A DNA stretch of 64,000 nucleotides from Rallus limicola (Eukaryota > Chordata > Aves > Gruiformes > Rallidae), in the NCBI GenBank assembly GCA_022605955.1, contig JAKCOZ010000001.1, positions 74,902,520 to 74,966,519 of the forward strand, in the 5' to 3' direction. Positions 36,637-47,769 of the stretch are shown piece after piece (within the stretch, counting starts at the first letter, position 1; each line of letters begins with the position of its first letter). A model generated the notes under the pieces. The model did not search any database, was not told where the DNA came from, and saw only the letters and a program-made list of their open reading frames with translations. The position numbers and the translations under genes were made by a program.

Positions 36637-39600
36637 GTCTCAAAACAACTTGGACTTCAGACACCTTCTATAGTCACCACCCCTGGTGAAAATCCATTTT
36701 GTTAACCTCAGCTACTCCAAAATTATAAACAGGGCTTTGCAAAATTATGGGACTGAAAAAAATGCTAAAACTGTAAGAAAAACATCATTGAATACTGAGG
36801 TCATGGAAGCTGGCATTACTAGTGTTGATACTGCTTTCAGTCTGAAGGAAGGCAGGCAGAGGGAAGGAGTAGATGTCCCTGTTGGCCTGATCACCATCTG
36901 GTTCAGCTTCTGAGACAAATTCTTCTCTCCAATTAGCTCCTCTAATTTGAAAAAAAAAAAAACAAAAACCAACATGCAAAACAAGTTGCAGTTGAACCAT
37001 AACATTAAAAGTAGTGATGTTATACTTCTAAGCATAAATAAAATTTATTTTCATAATTAAAATGTATTTTCAATAACAGATAAACAGAATGTTAATTTTT
37101 GTTTGCATATCTATTTGTACCCATGAGGAGTTATACTATCTTATGCTTCTCATAATGACTCAATTAATGATAGATTCCCATCATAAAATGTCACCTAGTT
37201 CTCTCCATAATGGAAATTTGGTTAGGGTAAGTTACCAAATTAAGCTATCCATATAATCCAAATATAAAGTATTAAAATTTTGCTTATTTGGAACAAAGAG
37301 AGAATCAAACACCAACAATTCACAGAAACAGATGATATAAGCAATATGTATACATGCATGTATTTCACATCTAACCAGCTGTATGATAATTTGATGGATC
37401 CCAGATGCAGCAGAAAAGCAAGGCAAGAGCATAACTATGCAACTTATTTGAAACAGATATATATTATTTAAATTTATGTCTGTAATAACAACATGACGGG
37501 CAGGGTTTGAGTTTCAGACTGAGTTTACTACACATGCAAGAAACCATAGTCCTGTCAGTAAGCTGCCTGACTGGTCAAAAATGAAAGGTACTCTAATATT
37601 TACTGTGAGAAAGTAAGACTTTCCCAGATAGTCTGCAAGAAAAGAAACAAACCAAACCAAAACACCTTTTTTCTTCCAAAACATATCAATTATAAAGAGT
37701 CCTGAATGAGGGACTGAACTTCTTCATTCACTCAGCACACTCTGAGAACTTTAACAGAGCAATTTTCACATTGGCGCTATGTAAACAAATAAAATCCATA
37801 AATGACTTTGGACCTAACAGAGCTGTATGACACAGTAAAAGGTATGAGGAAGGTCAGTCAAAGATTCATGCATAGAGAGCCCAAGCTAGCATCAATAAGG
37901 CAGGGTACAATAAACAGGGGAACATGGAGAGCAAGGATGGGGAAGAACACACACCAGACCTGTGGGAAGGGAAAGGCTCCAGATTTTCCCAAGGTGACAA
38001 AACTAAGAAACACCTTTACACTGACATCTTCTCTGGCTATAGCATGAAAGGAAGTTCAGAAAGACCCAGCTTTTCTAATATTTTTTGCTTACAGGAAATA
38101 ATTTGTGGTGCAATCTCTTCACCTGTAGAATGCTCTGCTGCTTGCAAAGTCCAACAGCTTTATCAGGAAGTGGGAAAGGAAATGGAAAGGGGAAAGGGAA
38201 AAGGGATTGTGTCTTACTTCTCTGGGCAGAGTCCATTGCTTTGTTTTTTAACTGGTCAGAAGGAAAAAGTACAGCTAAGGGAAATCTTGAGTCTGTCTTA
38301 CCTTTGTTTCATGTAGCTATAAAAATGAGGGGCTGTTTCTCCTTTAGCTGACCTTATTAAATTAATATCATATGATAATAAATACCATATCTCACTTAGG
38401 ACTCCACCAGTGGAACAACATGCTTTTAGCTGTGCTTCCAAGCAGACACCTGCAGAGTTATTTCCGCAAGTTCACAGATCTTCTCAAACTAGCTTCAACT
38501 TAGTACAACACATTTGGCATTGGAACAGCTACAGAAACCATCACTTGCAGCATCCACTTTGCCCTCCACCAGAGGTTACCATAATCTTCCCAACCAGGAT
38601 AAGTCTGAATTGGACATGCATCGAACTACTGGGGTCCAGGGCTTATGAACAGAAAAAATCATAAATTGTGTTAAGTCAAAAAGCAAATTGCAGATACTCA
38701 GGAGCTGACACATACCACTTTCAGATTTCCTGTCTGCAGAAGTATCTGGAAGAAATATCATGGGCACCTACTGCTGGAAACCACTCCAACCACCACTGCA
38801 AAGCTGCCACCTTGAAAAAGTAGCTCGGGTGGAGTGCTCTTCATGCAGATGGAGAGAAAAAGACCTCAAACTACCCCAGCCTACCTAAGATGCTGAGTAA
38901 ATACCCACAACTGGCACACACCAAGCTCTGTGCCAACCACAACCCCACTGCTTGCACTGTTATGGGGTTTAACTAGTTTAAAGCAGCACTGAGTACAGGA
39001 ATATTAGAGCACAATAGACAGCAAACGTGAAAACACAGAGGACATGCAAAGTGCAGGTCTTATAAAAAGGAGAGTAGAGATTACCTGTGTCACACAGGAC
39101 ATAACAGAAATTCATGTGACCCATAAACATACTTATCATGCTTATCATGGTTCACATAGGATGGAAAGAGTAAAGGTGCTCCTCAGCAATTTTCCACTAA
39201 TAGTCCAAACATCTACTACCACTGATGAGCAAAACACTGTAAATCTCCTCTTGGAGTGATGCCCAGATATCAAAATATCTCACAAACCTCCGTGTACCTT
39301 CCCAAGAGCTGTTCAAACTATGAATTATATATATATTTTAAAAAAGGAGGAAATGTAGGAAGGAAAATGTAGGGAACTTTTAAAAAAATCAGTTGAACTA
39401 TAACAAAGCCATATAGAATACCCCTGATTATTCATCATTACTGCATTTTCTATTTTACAGAGTTTGCTACAAAATCTCTAGGTGGTTGCAGAATTCACCT
39501 TCAAAAGATATAATTTATAACCTGCACATATAAGCTAAAACATGTACACATGTGTTTATGTATATATTTATATGGTAATCTTGGATGAGAATTTCAGTCA

Positions 39601-40084
39601 AACACAATACAAAAAAAACCCCACCCCACATTCCTCCATAATCCAGAACTTAATGATTCTTCCATTTTTTACAATTGTTTTTTTAACTGTGAAATAAGTA
39701 TCATCTATTCTTGTCTTAATTAATTAGGTTCATTTGCTACTTCACTCTCTTCCAATAGGTGCTCTGTACAACATTTCTAACAGTAAAGCCTTTTGAAAGC
39801 AAAGCCTTTCTAGACCTAAACCTGCCTGCGGACTCAGTCTGAAGCTGTCACGGGCAATTCTCTGCTGCAGTGTCCAAAACCTCATTCACAGTGGTTATCA
39901 CATCAGCCGTGTTGCACATATTTGTAATGTTACACACGTGGTTATGCCTTTTCTAGAATGTGCAAATCCAACATTAAATCTTCCATGAGAAGTGAAGGTA
40001 AAAGAGGTGGATTAGCTGAAAGGATTAGTGGCAGTGTGTTATATATCCTACTAGCCTAGTGTAAGCACTTTTGCTACCTGCATT

Positions 40085-40134
40085 ACAAAAAAACCCAAAA
40101 CCAATCCAAACAAAAAACCCCAACCAAAACCAAC
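40085..40134. repeat. A/C-rich low-complexity tract
   Basis: Irregular A and C runs with almost no G, like the tracts at 16.08 and 21.05 kb. Confidence 0.65.
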
Positions 40135-41111
40135 TTGATTTCAGATATGATTAATACTGAGGTTATGTATAAAGTCTTCAATGCACAGGAAAATATTTGC
40201 ATATCATGCTCTGTTTTTACTGGAATTCTAGCTATGAAATACAAGACCTGCTTTAATTCAGCAAGTGCACAGACACTAACATTGCAGAGAATGATTAAGC
40301 TGACAGTTTAAGAATACAGTGTGGGGCTTTGACGGTTTTCTTTATATTGTGGCATTTAGTTTAATTCCATATATATATAATTTTAAGGAGCTTTATTGTT
40401 GCAGAGTTGGATCTAGAATATAAAACACTGGTGGATTTTATGAGCCTGTCTGGACTATCCAAACAGAAAAATCCTTGTAGTAGGCAGGTTTAAGGCACTA
40501 CTACCCATGAATTTTAATGAATAGGCCAGCACACAGATGTAACACAGCCCTGAGTGTGCTGAGTGGACTCATAAGTATTTTAATGTGTTACCACTGGCTA
40601 AATTCTGAGGAAAGATGGAGTGGTTGAGAAATGTGTTTTACATCAGGATGATGTGCATTTTCTTCTCACATCTACAGTAGCTTGTTCTGGCCACAGTATT
40701 GTGTGTAGAATACAGAGGACCAGGAAATCAAGATGGCCAAAAATCTAACTATATCTAGAGACTATATTTCCCAGTCATTTCTGCCTTTTTAAAATTTTTA
40801 CCCATACTCTTAAATTTTAACTGAGCAACAACTGATGAAAATGTTCTTTTTGAGTGCTGCACCCAAATGATCTCAAATGAAATGCCCATACAATAAATGT
40901 CCCATTCATCTGTCTCTTTCAAATGTCAAATGTCATGTGACTGTTGGTCTTTGGGATTCTTTCAACAGTAAAGCTCCAGCAAATCAACTTAGTTAAAATC
41001 CCATTATTTGTTTTTCAGGGTTTCTGAAAGTACACAAGGACATATTTTGAGCATCTACAAAAATACTGTTTGCTATATATCCATGAAATAACATACCTAA
41101 GAAATACTCAG

Positions 41112-41234
41112 CCCCACACACCCACACCCTCCCCCCTCAAACATCTACTATTTTGTTAAAGAAAAACAGTGTTTTCTGCCTTCTTGAGCACCTCGGTGTT
41201 TCCATCCTTCCCCTGCTCTCCCTCCCCCTTCCCC
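41112..41234 (-). repeat. Two C-rich stretches able to form G-quadruplexes on the minus strand
   Basis: The first stretch (41112-41137) has CCCC, CCC, CCC and CCCCCC separated by 5, 3 and 1 bases. The second (41210-41234) has CCCC, CCC, CCCCC and CCCC separated by 6, 1 and 2 bases. Both meet the usual rule of four G runs of three or more with loops of seven or fewer when read on the minus strand. Confidence 0.7.
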
Positions 41235-41907
41235 AAAATGCTAACTCACCTCTCACACATTTGTTTCTGGACTGCTAAACCTGTGTTCATGCATACACAC
41301 TTTCATTGTCCATAAAGAAATAATTTTCTTTATATAAACTGGCCTGAGAATATTAACCACCTCTCACAACCGACCCCATGTCCTGACTTCTGTGGCTTTT
41401 AAAGTATGGTCACCAGCCAAACTCAGAGATCATATTGTAATTTAAGAGGCTAATGCTTTTTTGTTCTTGTTTCCAGCTGTACATGTTCTCCTGAGCTACA
41501 GAAAATGCTTTATGTTGGTAAACCTGAGACGAAAGTAAGTCAAGAGCCAATGTTTTTTAAGGAATAGGAAAGAAGCACTCTATCAGGATTTCCATGAAAA
41601 AATAAAAATGCAAACATATAAAAAAAAAAACCAACCAAACCTTGGTCTGGTTTTGTTCAGATTTCTCTGATTCTAATCCCACAGCAAAATATGCAAACTC
41701 TGCTTTATTTCGCTTTGATCTGGGCCAAACGTATTTCAAGAACACACTTAACTCAGACCATGTAGATTCCAGGCTCACAGTTGAATTAATTTGAATGGTC
41801 TGTCCTGTTTCCAGCCCACCATAGCAGTCTTTGGAGATGAATGAGCAATCAAGAAACAAGCTGCTGACTGAGGGCTGGAATTCAGGAGGCCTGCACAGTG
41901 GTACCAC
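41235..41907. other. Unique sequence, no gene supported
   Basis: This stretch contains a 116-codon minus-strand frame (41557-41907) that ends in low-complexity F/Y-rich residues and has no recognised domain. No repeat is classified here. Confidence 0.45.
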
Positions 41908-42444
41908 TTGCTGAATATGAGTAGGCTACAAGCTAAGCTGCCTGGGACAGATAAGACCTTTCCAGAAAAGAATTCCCTATTCATTCACTTCGCCATTCAT
42001 CTCTCTTCTCTAGGAGAGCCATGTACTGCTGCCAAACCAGATGCTAGGTATGAGTGGTCTGAGGATGGCTTTGCCACGACCAAGAGCAGCACAGTTATGA
42101 CAATCCACATCCCCGCCTCTGAGGGGAAGTGGGCCAGAAGGACCTGCCAAGGCAGACTTTTCCAACTTGCCGTGGGAGTCAGCTGTACACTGGACACTTC
42201 CCTAGGATGCAGTAATGGGACCTCTCAGGAATTAGCATCATCTCTTGTTTGTGAAAGTTTTTTTCAGAACAACCCCTTCATAGCTCAAGCAACAGGTGAC
42301 TGTGGTCTTGATGATAAGAAGGTTTGGGCATGCAGCTGTGCACATCCTAAGAAGGTGTGTCAAAAGCTGGCTGTCCCAGAAATAAGCAAGGAGTTTCCTG
42401 AACTAGCTACCAGTGAACTAGCTTGGTTGGGGTTAGCAGGCTAG
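41908..42444 (+). other. Longest non-repeat open frame (178 codons), coding status unknown
   Basis: An ATG at 41908 opens 178 codons with no stop, the longest frame here outside a mobile element. The base composition is richer in G+C than the flanks. The predicted protein is mostly hydrophilic, with ten cysteines spread from about residue 38 onwards, one N-glycosylation-type site (NGTS near residue 104) and no signal peptide or membrane segment. I recognise no family. An intron-end-like 'tctcttctctag' lies inside it (42001-42012), so a shorter exon starting there is also possible. A frame of this length is expected about once by chance in a window this size, so this is a candidate and not a gene call. 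A 66-codon frame overlaps it on the minus strand (41997-42197). Confidence 0.2.
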
Positions 42445-43065
42445 TTGCAGCATTACACAACTCAATGTGAGTTCATTTATCCTTTAAAGTCTATTCTTCT
42501 TATGTGGTTATATCTCAACATTGACTGGTTTTGATTGCAACTCTCCTTGCAGCCCCATTTTGCTCTGACAGTAAGGTCAGATACACATCTGACAAGTAGC
42601 TTATGCTTGCACAACCATAAATGTAAGCTGTCGCGGTAGGGTTCTGAGTAAGTCAGGCTGAATATTTTAGGTGAAGGGGTAGGAGAGAGGATATATATCT
42701 TAGTAAGCTATCCATTGAACCCTAAGCACTGTGTAAATTAGCCTACATGGGCCATTTTATCTCTCAGTACCACTATCTGTCATGTTAATTATTGGAGGAA
42801 GACAAGAAAATGTATATGAAAGATGTCAGCAAAATCTACTTTTTGCCTGCTATCAAATGGGAGTAAAGTCTGAGAAAAACTTCAGGCGATACAGACACAA
42901 CTTACTAGACAAACTGCTCAAGGTTGCTTGGGAAATTAACTGAAAACACACGGATGTAGGCTCACTGGACTTGCCTTCATTTGGTGATTAGGTTATTTAA
43001 ATCTCTCAGGAGATTCCATCCCACTTAAATGTAGTGTGATAAGACATGTTCAATGATTCTCTGAG
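42445..43065. other. Unique sequence, no gene seen
   Basis: No repeat or exon was recognised. It lies between the 178-codon open frame and the CpG-richer patch. Confidence 0.5.
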
Positions 43066-43690
43066 AGTGGAGAGTGGTTGCGTCTGGAATAGCGAGTAAC
43101 ATGCACTTCTCTTTCCTTCACGGTTTAAGATTTGTGGTGCCTGTGAACTTCAGTACAGAGCCATGCTCTGTAGGCAGCAAAGGGAGGAACAAGGCTGAGA
43201 CTCAGTGAGTTTCCCTGAAGAGCAGGAGGAGATGAGCTCTGGCACCGCTGAGTTACAGAGCCGATTTTGCCGAAAGTCAGGTAGGAAGAAAAGTATCTTT
43301 TCAGACAGCTGTGACAGAAAAAAAGGAAACATTCGTGGCAATGACTAGTCCTTCCTTGTGAACTGTCTGTCAGCTCATCTATCCCTGGTTACGGGTAACA
43401 GTGTCCAAACAGCTGTGGAGGGATTGACCCTGCTCTTCTGGAAAAGGTGTTTATCTCACAAGCTGTGGGGTAATGCTCCACCGTTGCCACCACTTCTGAT
43501 GGTTACAAACTGGAAGCTATTTACCTGCGACTGATTTTCTGGAGCTCGGAATGGCTCTGTTCATGTTCCTCAAACCTGCGTCACTGGAAGCTGACCTCTA
43601 GATCCATTACAGTCTGCAGCTTCTGTCACTGGCAACAATCAATGCCCGGGAAAAGCTGGTTTAGGGTAAACTTCATTCAGTATCGTTTAT
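43066..43690. promoter_or_regulatory. CpG-enriched patch, candidate promoter, exon or enhancer
   Basis: I count 14 CpG dinucleotides between 43080 and 43685, against about four in the preceding 600 bases. G+C is also locally raised. No repeat explains it. A donor-like AAGTCAG/GTAGGA lies at 43274-43286, so an exon ending there is conceivable. The enrichment falls short of a classical CpG island. The role is inference only. Confidence 0.25.
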
Positions 43691-45964
43691 AAGTGAATGT
43701 GCTGAATGCAGAGTACAGCAGCTCTAGTCAGTCAGATAATACAGATACCTTCCTTCCACCCTTCCTTCAAAATCAGAATTTTACTTGCAATGGACTTTTT
43801 TACCTCTATAGCACAGAAAAATGGTAGTGAAACGATGAATGTAATTACTGTTACACTTCTCTGGATACAAAACTCTGTTACAAAAGACAAAATGGAACCA
43901 GACTTAGGAAGAGGAGGAATGAAAATTGCTTTTATTTACCTTTGCCTTTGTGAAAACACATATCAGACCCAGCCTAGGCTAGAAGAGCAATTTCATGTTC
44001 AGAACAGGGTTTCTGACACTGAACCTTACACTGAAAAGGACTCCAGGGCATTATGAAGGTATTTGGGAAGATGATGTTAAGAAGAGGAGATAACTATGAT
44101 ACAAACTAGCTCTTAATAAATAAGAAAAGAAAGCATTCCTACCAAGTACCTTGTCCTCTTGCATGGGGGAAGAGGTTGATGGTGAAGCTATCCGGACGTT
44201 CCTGGAAATCGATATTAATATGACATTGAATTAATTTACCCCCTCTACTGAAGGGACTTCTGCTGACAGGCCAGTGGCAGAGAGAGTGAAAAGCACACCA
44301 AGTAAAACAGGAAACTAAACCAGAACAAGGAATAAAAATCCGACACCACTGCATTCAGGTTACTGACTAAATACAACCATAAAAGGAATCCCAAAAGGCA
44401 AAGCAAAAGCACTCATGGTTTATGAATACCTCACACAAGTGAGCTACAGGAGAGCAGCAGAGACAAAACCAAAGACAAGCACAAAGCGGTGACCAACAGC
44501 CAACATAACCCAGTCTGAGAATGAACCAGAAAAGACCTCAGTCATCTGCTAATGTATCACAAGAAAGTCATGAGAGGTGAAATGCCCATATACCAAACAG
44601 AATGGAGGTAGCAGCTACAAGATAAAACCAAAATGTCACTCTTAGTGTACAGCCAGAAAAGCTGTTCACATGGCAAGGTCATTTGTTTAAAATAAACCTA
44701 TATCAATTAGTCCTATATACCTACCTCAGTATGCTTAGTTACAGACGATGCCTCCAGCAGGCAGTATCTAGTAGCCTAGGTTAGCTACAAGCTTTTCCAA
44801 ACAGAGGCCACGGTAGACAATCCAATCCATATGCACCCTTAACTGATTCAGATTTTCTTTCCACCCTGCTGAATGTTCAACATGTACTGAATTTAAGTTC
44901 TGCAATAAATTAAGGCAATTAAAAATAGTTAACAGTTGTGTTTACATGAGAACAGGAATTTTGAGATAATTATTCTGTAAGTTGGAAGTGGAACCAAGCA
45001 ATCTGTCTAATTAGCATTAAACTTACTCCTGCTTTTTCAAGTCAGATTGGAAAGGATTTGCAAGATTTGAATTTCAGAAAGTGTTGCTCAAATACTTGAG
45101 CTTTAACACAAGTCTGAAAGTTCAATACATGTCACAAAACACTGTAATAATAATGATGGTGATAATAAAACTTTGATAGCAGCCATCTGCCCATTCCAGA
45201 CAGTTGAATCATTTCCAGTGCTCCCCCAGAGCCAGCACTGACATGGATTTTTATACACCATATCACAGACAGTATATGCAGGGTCTGCAGTCGAGACCTT
45301 TCTGTAATGACGTCAAAGAGGTTGTGCAGCCAGCTTTTAAAATTGCTGCAGGCTTGTCCTAATGACATTAGGATATAACAAATGAGGAAAGGAAGATATG
45401 TATATCAATGTTACAATAACAAGCAAGGACAGCACACTTAGCTCTGGAGGCAGCACTTAGGTTACCCTCCATAGAGCTGTGCTCCAAAGTTTGCGTCAGT
45501 GGAAGGGGTGGGGTGTGAATTCCATGACGAAGGGGCATAACTCAGATGGAGGAATTTTCAGTGTGAAGTCTGGAAAAAAGTAAAGAAAAAGGTATTAGAA
45601 TATTTAGGTTAGAACTTTAAGAAGAAACTGTAGAGAGGAGAGTTTAGAAAGATATTTCAGTTGCCCACTTGTAGACATGAGTCGAGTATACTGTTAAGAA
45701 CAGTTTATAAGACACTAGCTAAGGAGTTTTTTGCAAAACCAAACTAAAAACCTCAAAATGAAAAATAATTGAACAAAATATTCATAAAGCACTTACCAAC
45801 GTTGGCAGAAATAAATGTACAATGAGTCCGTTTTCTTTCAGCCCTGGTGACAACCTACGTGCAGTCACTTCTACAGGTGACCACATCTGAGCTGGAGTTT
45901 TGCTAGCACATAAGAGGGACATGGTAGCCAGCTTTTTCCCTAGCATCCCCTAGAAGGCTAAAAG
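43691..45964. other. Unique AT-rich sequence, no gene seen
   Basis: No classifiable repeat or exon was found. Open frames reach 116 codons (43706-44056 plus) without recognisable motifs. Confidence 0.5.
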
Positions 45965-46340
45965 CTGCATCTCTGGAGAAAAGAAGATTTGGGGGGACCT
46001 AATTAGTGTTTATAAATATCTTAGACTTGGGATGCAGGGGGAATTGGTCAGCCCATTTTCAGTGGTCTGTGGGGACAGGACTAGGGGCAATGGCTGTAAG
46101 CTGGAGCATGGGAAGTTCCGCACCAACATGCTGATGAACTTTTTCACAGTGAGGGTGAGGGAGCAGTGGAATAGGCTGCCCGGGGAGGTGGTGGAGTCTC
46201 CTTCTCTGGAGATATTCAAGTCTCGTCTGGATGCCTATCTATGCAATATGAGCTAGGGAGCCTGCTTTGGCAGGGGGGTTGGACCCGATGATCTCTTGAG
46301 GTCCCTTCCAACCCCTAAGATTCTGTGATTCTGTGATTCT
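45965..46340 (+). mobile_element. CR1 LINE, 3' portion with intact 8-bp tail
   Basis: A 5'-truncated CR1 holding the last part of ORF2 and the whole 3' UTR. The UTR shows 'ggcaggggggttggaccc' (near 46269) and 'gatgatctcttgaggtccc' (near 46288). It ends in tandem ATTCTGTG units (about 46319-46340). The tail and the open coding part make it much better preserved than the copies at 1.5 and 30.5 kb. It is closely similar, in opposite orientation, to the CR1 at 47036-47750. Confidence 0.95.
45972..46256 (+). pseudogene. CR1 ORF2 C-terminal fragment (95 codons, natural stop)
   Basis: Read in frame from 45972, this gives 95 codons without a stop up to a TAG at 46254-46256. It includes 'GDLISVYKYL' near its start, '[16 protein letters not shown]' in the middle and '[20 protein letters not shown]' near the end. 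These are the C-terminal segments of CR1 ORF2, the endonuclease-reverse transcriptase polyprotein, downstream of the catalytic RT core. The catalytic domains are absent because the element is 5'-truncated, so no activity is expected. The ATG at 46032 is an internal methionine, not a true start. Confidence 0.9.
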
Positions 46341-47035
46341 TCTCTGATGCAGCTGGATCTGTCAGACCTTTGGATAAACTGGGAAACTCACATTAGGTAT
46401 TTATAGAATGGGATGCAAGAAGGCCCATTTCTTAGCAGAGGGCAGAAAACCAGCAGAGTGAGCCCAGTTGCAGGTTTTATAGGAGTTAATTTAAACTAAG
46501 GCAGTTTTTAGGAGGCCTTGATGGACAATTTTGTATTTTCAAAGTCCAAACTAATAACTGGCTGACAGACTTCTGACAATAAGCATATATGCATGCTGTA
46601 ATGGGTGAAAAAACCCAGGCAAACATACTGGATCTTTACAAGTACTTGAGAAATAAAATGTATAAGAGTTCCTAGTGCAAGTTGGTCTTCTGTTTATCTC
46701 ATGAAATAGAATTCATGGAATTTTGCCATTTACACTCAGTAAATACTCATATTCATGTAAATGAGACTACTCTTACTTGTATGAAATATGTTAATAAACC
46801 TGCATTATTTTCTTTGACTCTAAAATATCCTGTGATTTAGCCATTCAAATTAATGGCATAATGTGAAGATTCAGCATGCATTTATGGCCCTATGTAATTT
46901 TCCCTTTATATTATCACTCTGCTTGGTACTTGCAGTAATCCAGATATATCTCTCAGAACAGGTATGCAGTTTAGCATAATTAAACTTATTTGTAAATATC
47001 AAAATTGAAAAGATTCTATGAAAAGTAGTTCTTTT
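46341..47035. other. Unique AT-rich spacer between two inverted CR1 copies
   Basis: About 700 bases with no repeat or exon recognised. Confidence 0.6.
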
Positions 47036-47750
47036 CATAGAATTATAGAATTATAGGTGTTGGAAGGGACCTCCAGAGATCTTTGGGTCCAACCCCCCTG
47101 CCAAAGCATCTCCCTAGCTCATATTGCACAGGGAGGCATCCAGACGGGTCTTGAATATCTCCAGAGAAGGAGACTCCACAACCCCCCTGGGCAGCCTGTT
47201 CCAGTCTCTGTCACCCTCACTGGGTAAAAGTTCTTCCACATGTTGGTGCGGAACTTCCTGTGCTCCAACTTGCAGCCATTGCCCCTTGTCCTGTCCCCAC
47301 AGACCACTGAAAAGGGGCTGGCCGATTCCCCCTGCATCCCCTGCTTAAGATATTTATAAACATTGATTAGGTCCCCCCTTAGTCTTCTCTTCTCAAGGCT
47401 GAACAGTCCCAGCTCACTCAGCCTTTCCTCATAGGGGAGATGCTCCAGGCCCTTAATCATCTTCGTAGCCCTTCTCTGGACTCTTTCCTGGAGATCCCTG
47501 TCCTTTTTATACCAGGGAGCCCAGAACTGGACACAATCCTCCAGGTGGGGCCTGACCAGGGCAGAGTAGAGGGGAAGGATCACCTCCTTTGACCTGCTGG
47601 CCACACTCCTCCTGATGCCCCCCAGGATCCCATTGGCCCTCTTAGCCACCAGGGCACACTGCTGGCTCATGGCCAACCTGTCATCAACCAGGACCCCCAG
47701 GTCCTTCTCCGCAGAGTTCTTCTCCAGAGAGAAGATGCCCCCCCGGTATC
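47036..47750 (-). mobile_element. CR1 LINE, 3' portion, well preserved
   Basis: On the minus strand the element starts near 47750, where similarity to CR1 stops (5' truncation). It runs through the end of ORF2 and the 3' UTR and finishes at 47036-47056 with AATTCTAT-type tail units. On the plus strand this reads as 'atagaattatagaattatag' followed by 'gttggaagggacctcc'. It shares with the copy at 45965-46340 the blocks around 'ggtctgtggggacagga', 'ggagatattcaag' and 'ggcaggggggttggaccc'. About 340 further bases of ORF2 survive at its 5' side. The tail unit differs between the copies (AATTCTAT against ATTCTGTG), which suggests independent insertions of related subfamily members. Confidence 0.95.
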
Positions 47751-47769
47751 TTTTATTTTCTTGACACAA
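47119..47769 (-). pseudogene. CR1 ORF2 fragment, 216 codons open, late frameshift
   Basis: This minus-strand frame encodes the region just after the RT catalytic core to near the end of CR1 ORF2. In order it shows '[15 protein letters not shown]' (about residues 21-35), '[13 protein letters not shown]' (66-78), '[18 protein letters not shown]' (93-110), '[20 protein letters not shown]' (112-131) and '[12 protein letters not shown]' (136-147). The first few residues come from flanking DNA, and the initial methionine is not a true start. Near residue 184 the frame leaves the standard CR1 C-terminus: the copy at 45972-46256 reads on in the standard frame from the homologous position. A small deletion near 47210 is the likely cause. 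The catalytic YxDD box and the endonuclease are missing, so it cannot act. It is the longest open frame in the window and is explained by the mobile element. Confidence 0.92.

Larger units (their letters stand above)
31279..41100. other. Unique AT-rich sequence, no gene seen
   Basis: No classifiable repeat or exon was found. It includes a 24-base near-palindrome (33878-33901), a 10-bp-stem hairpin (36609-36636) and an A/C-rich tract (40085-40134). The 37.9-38.7 kb stretch holds open frames of up to 130 codons (37924-38316 plus), without recognisable motifs or repeats. Confidence 0.5.
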
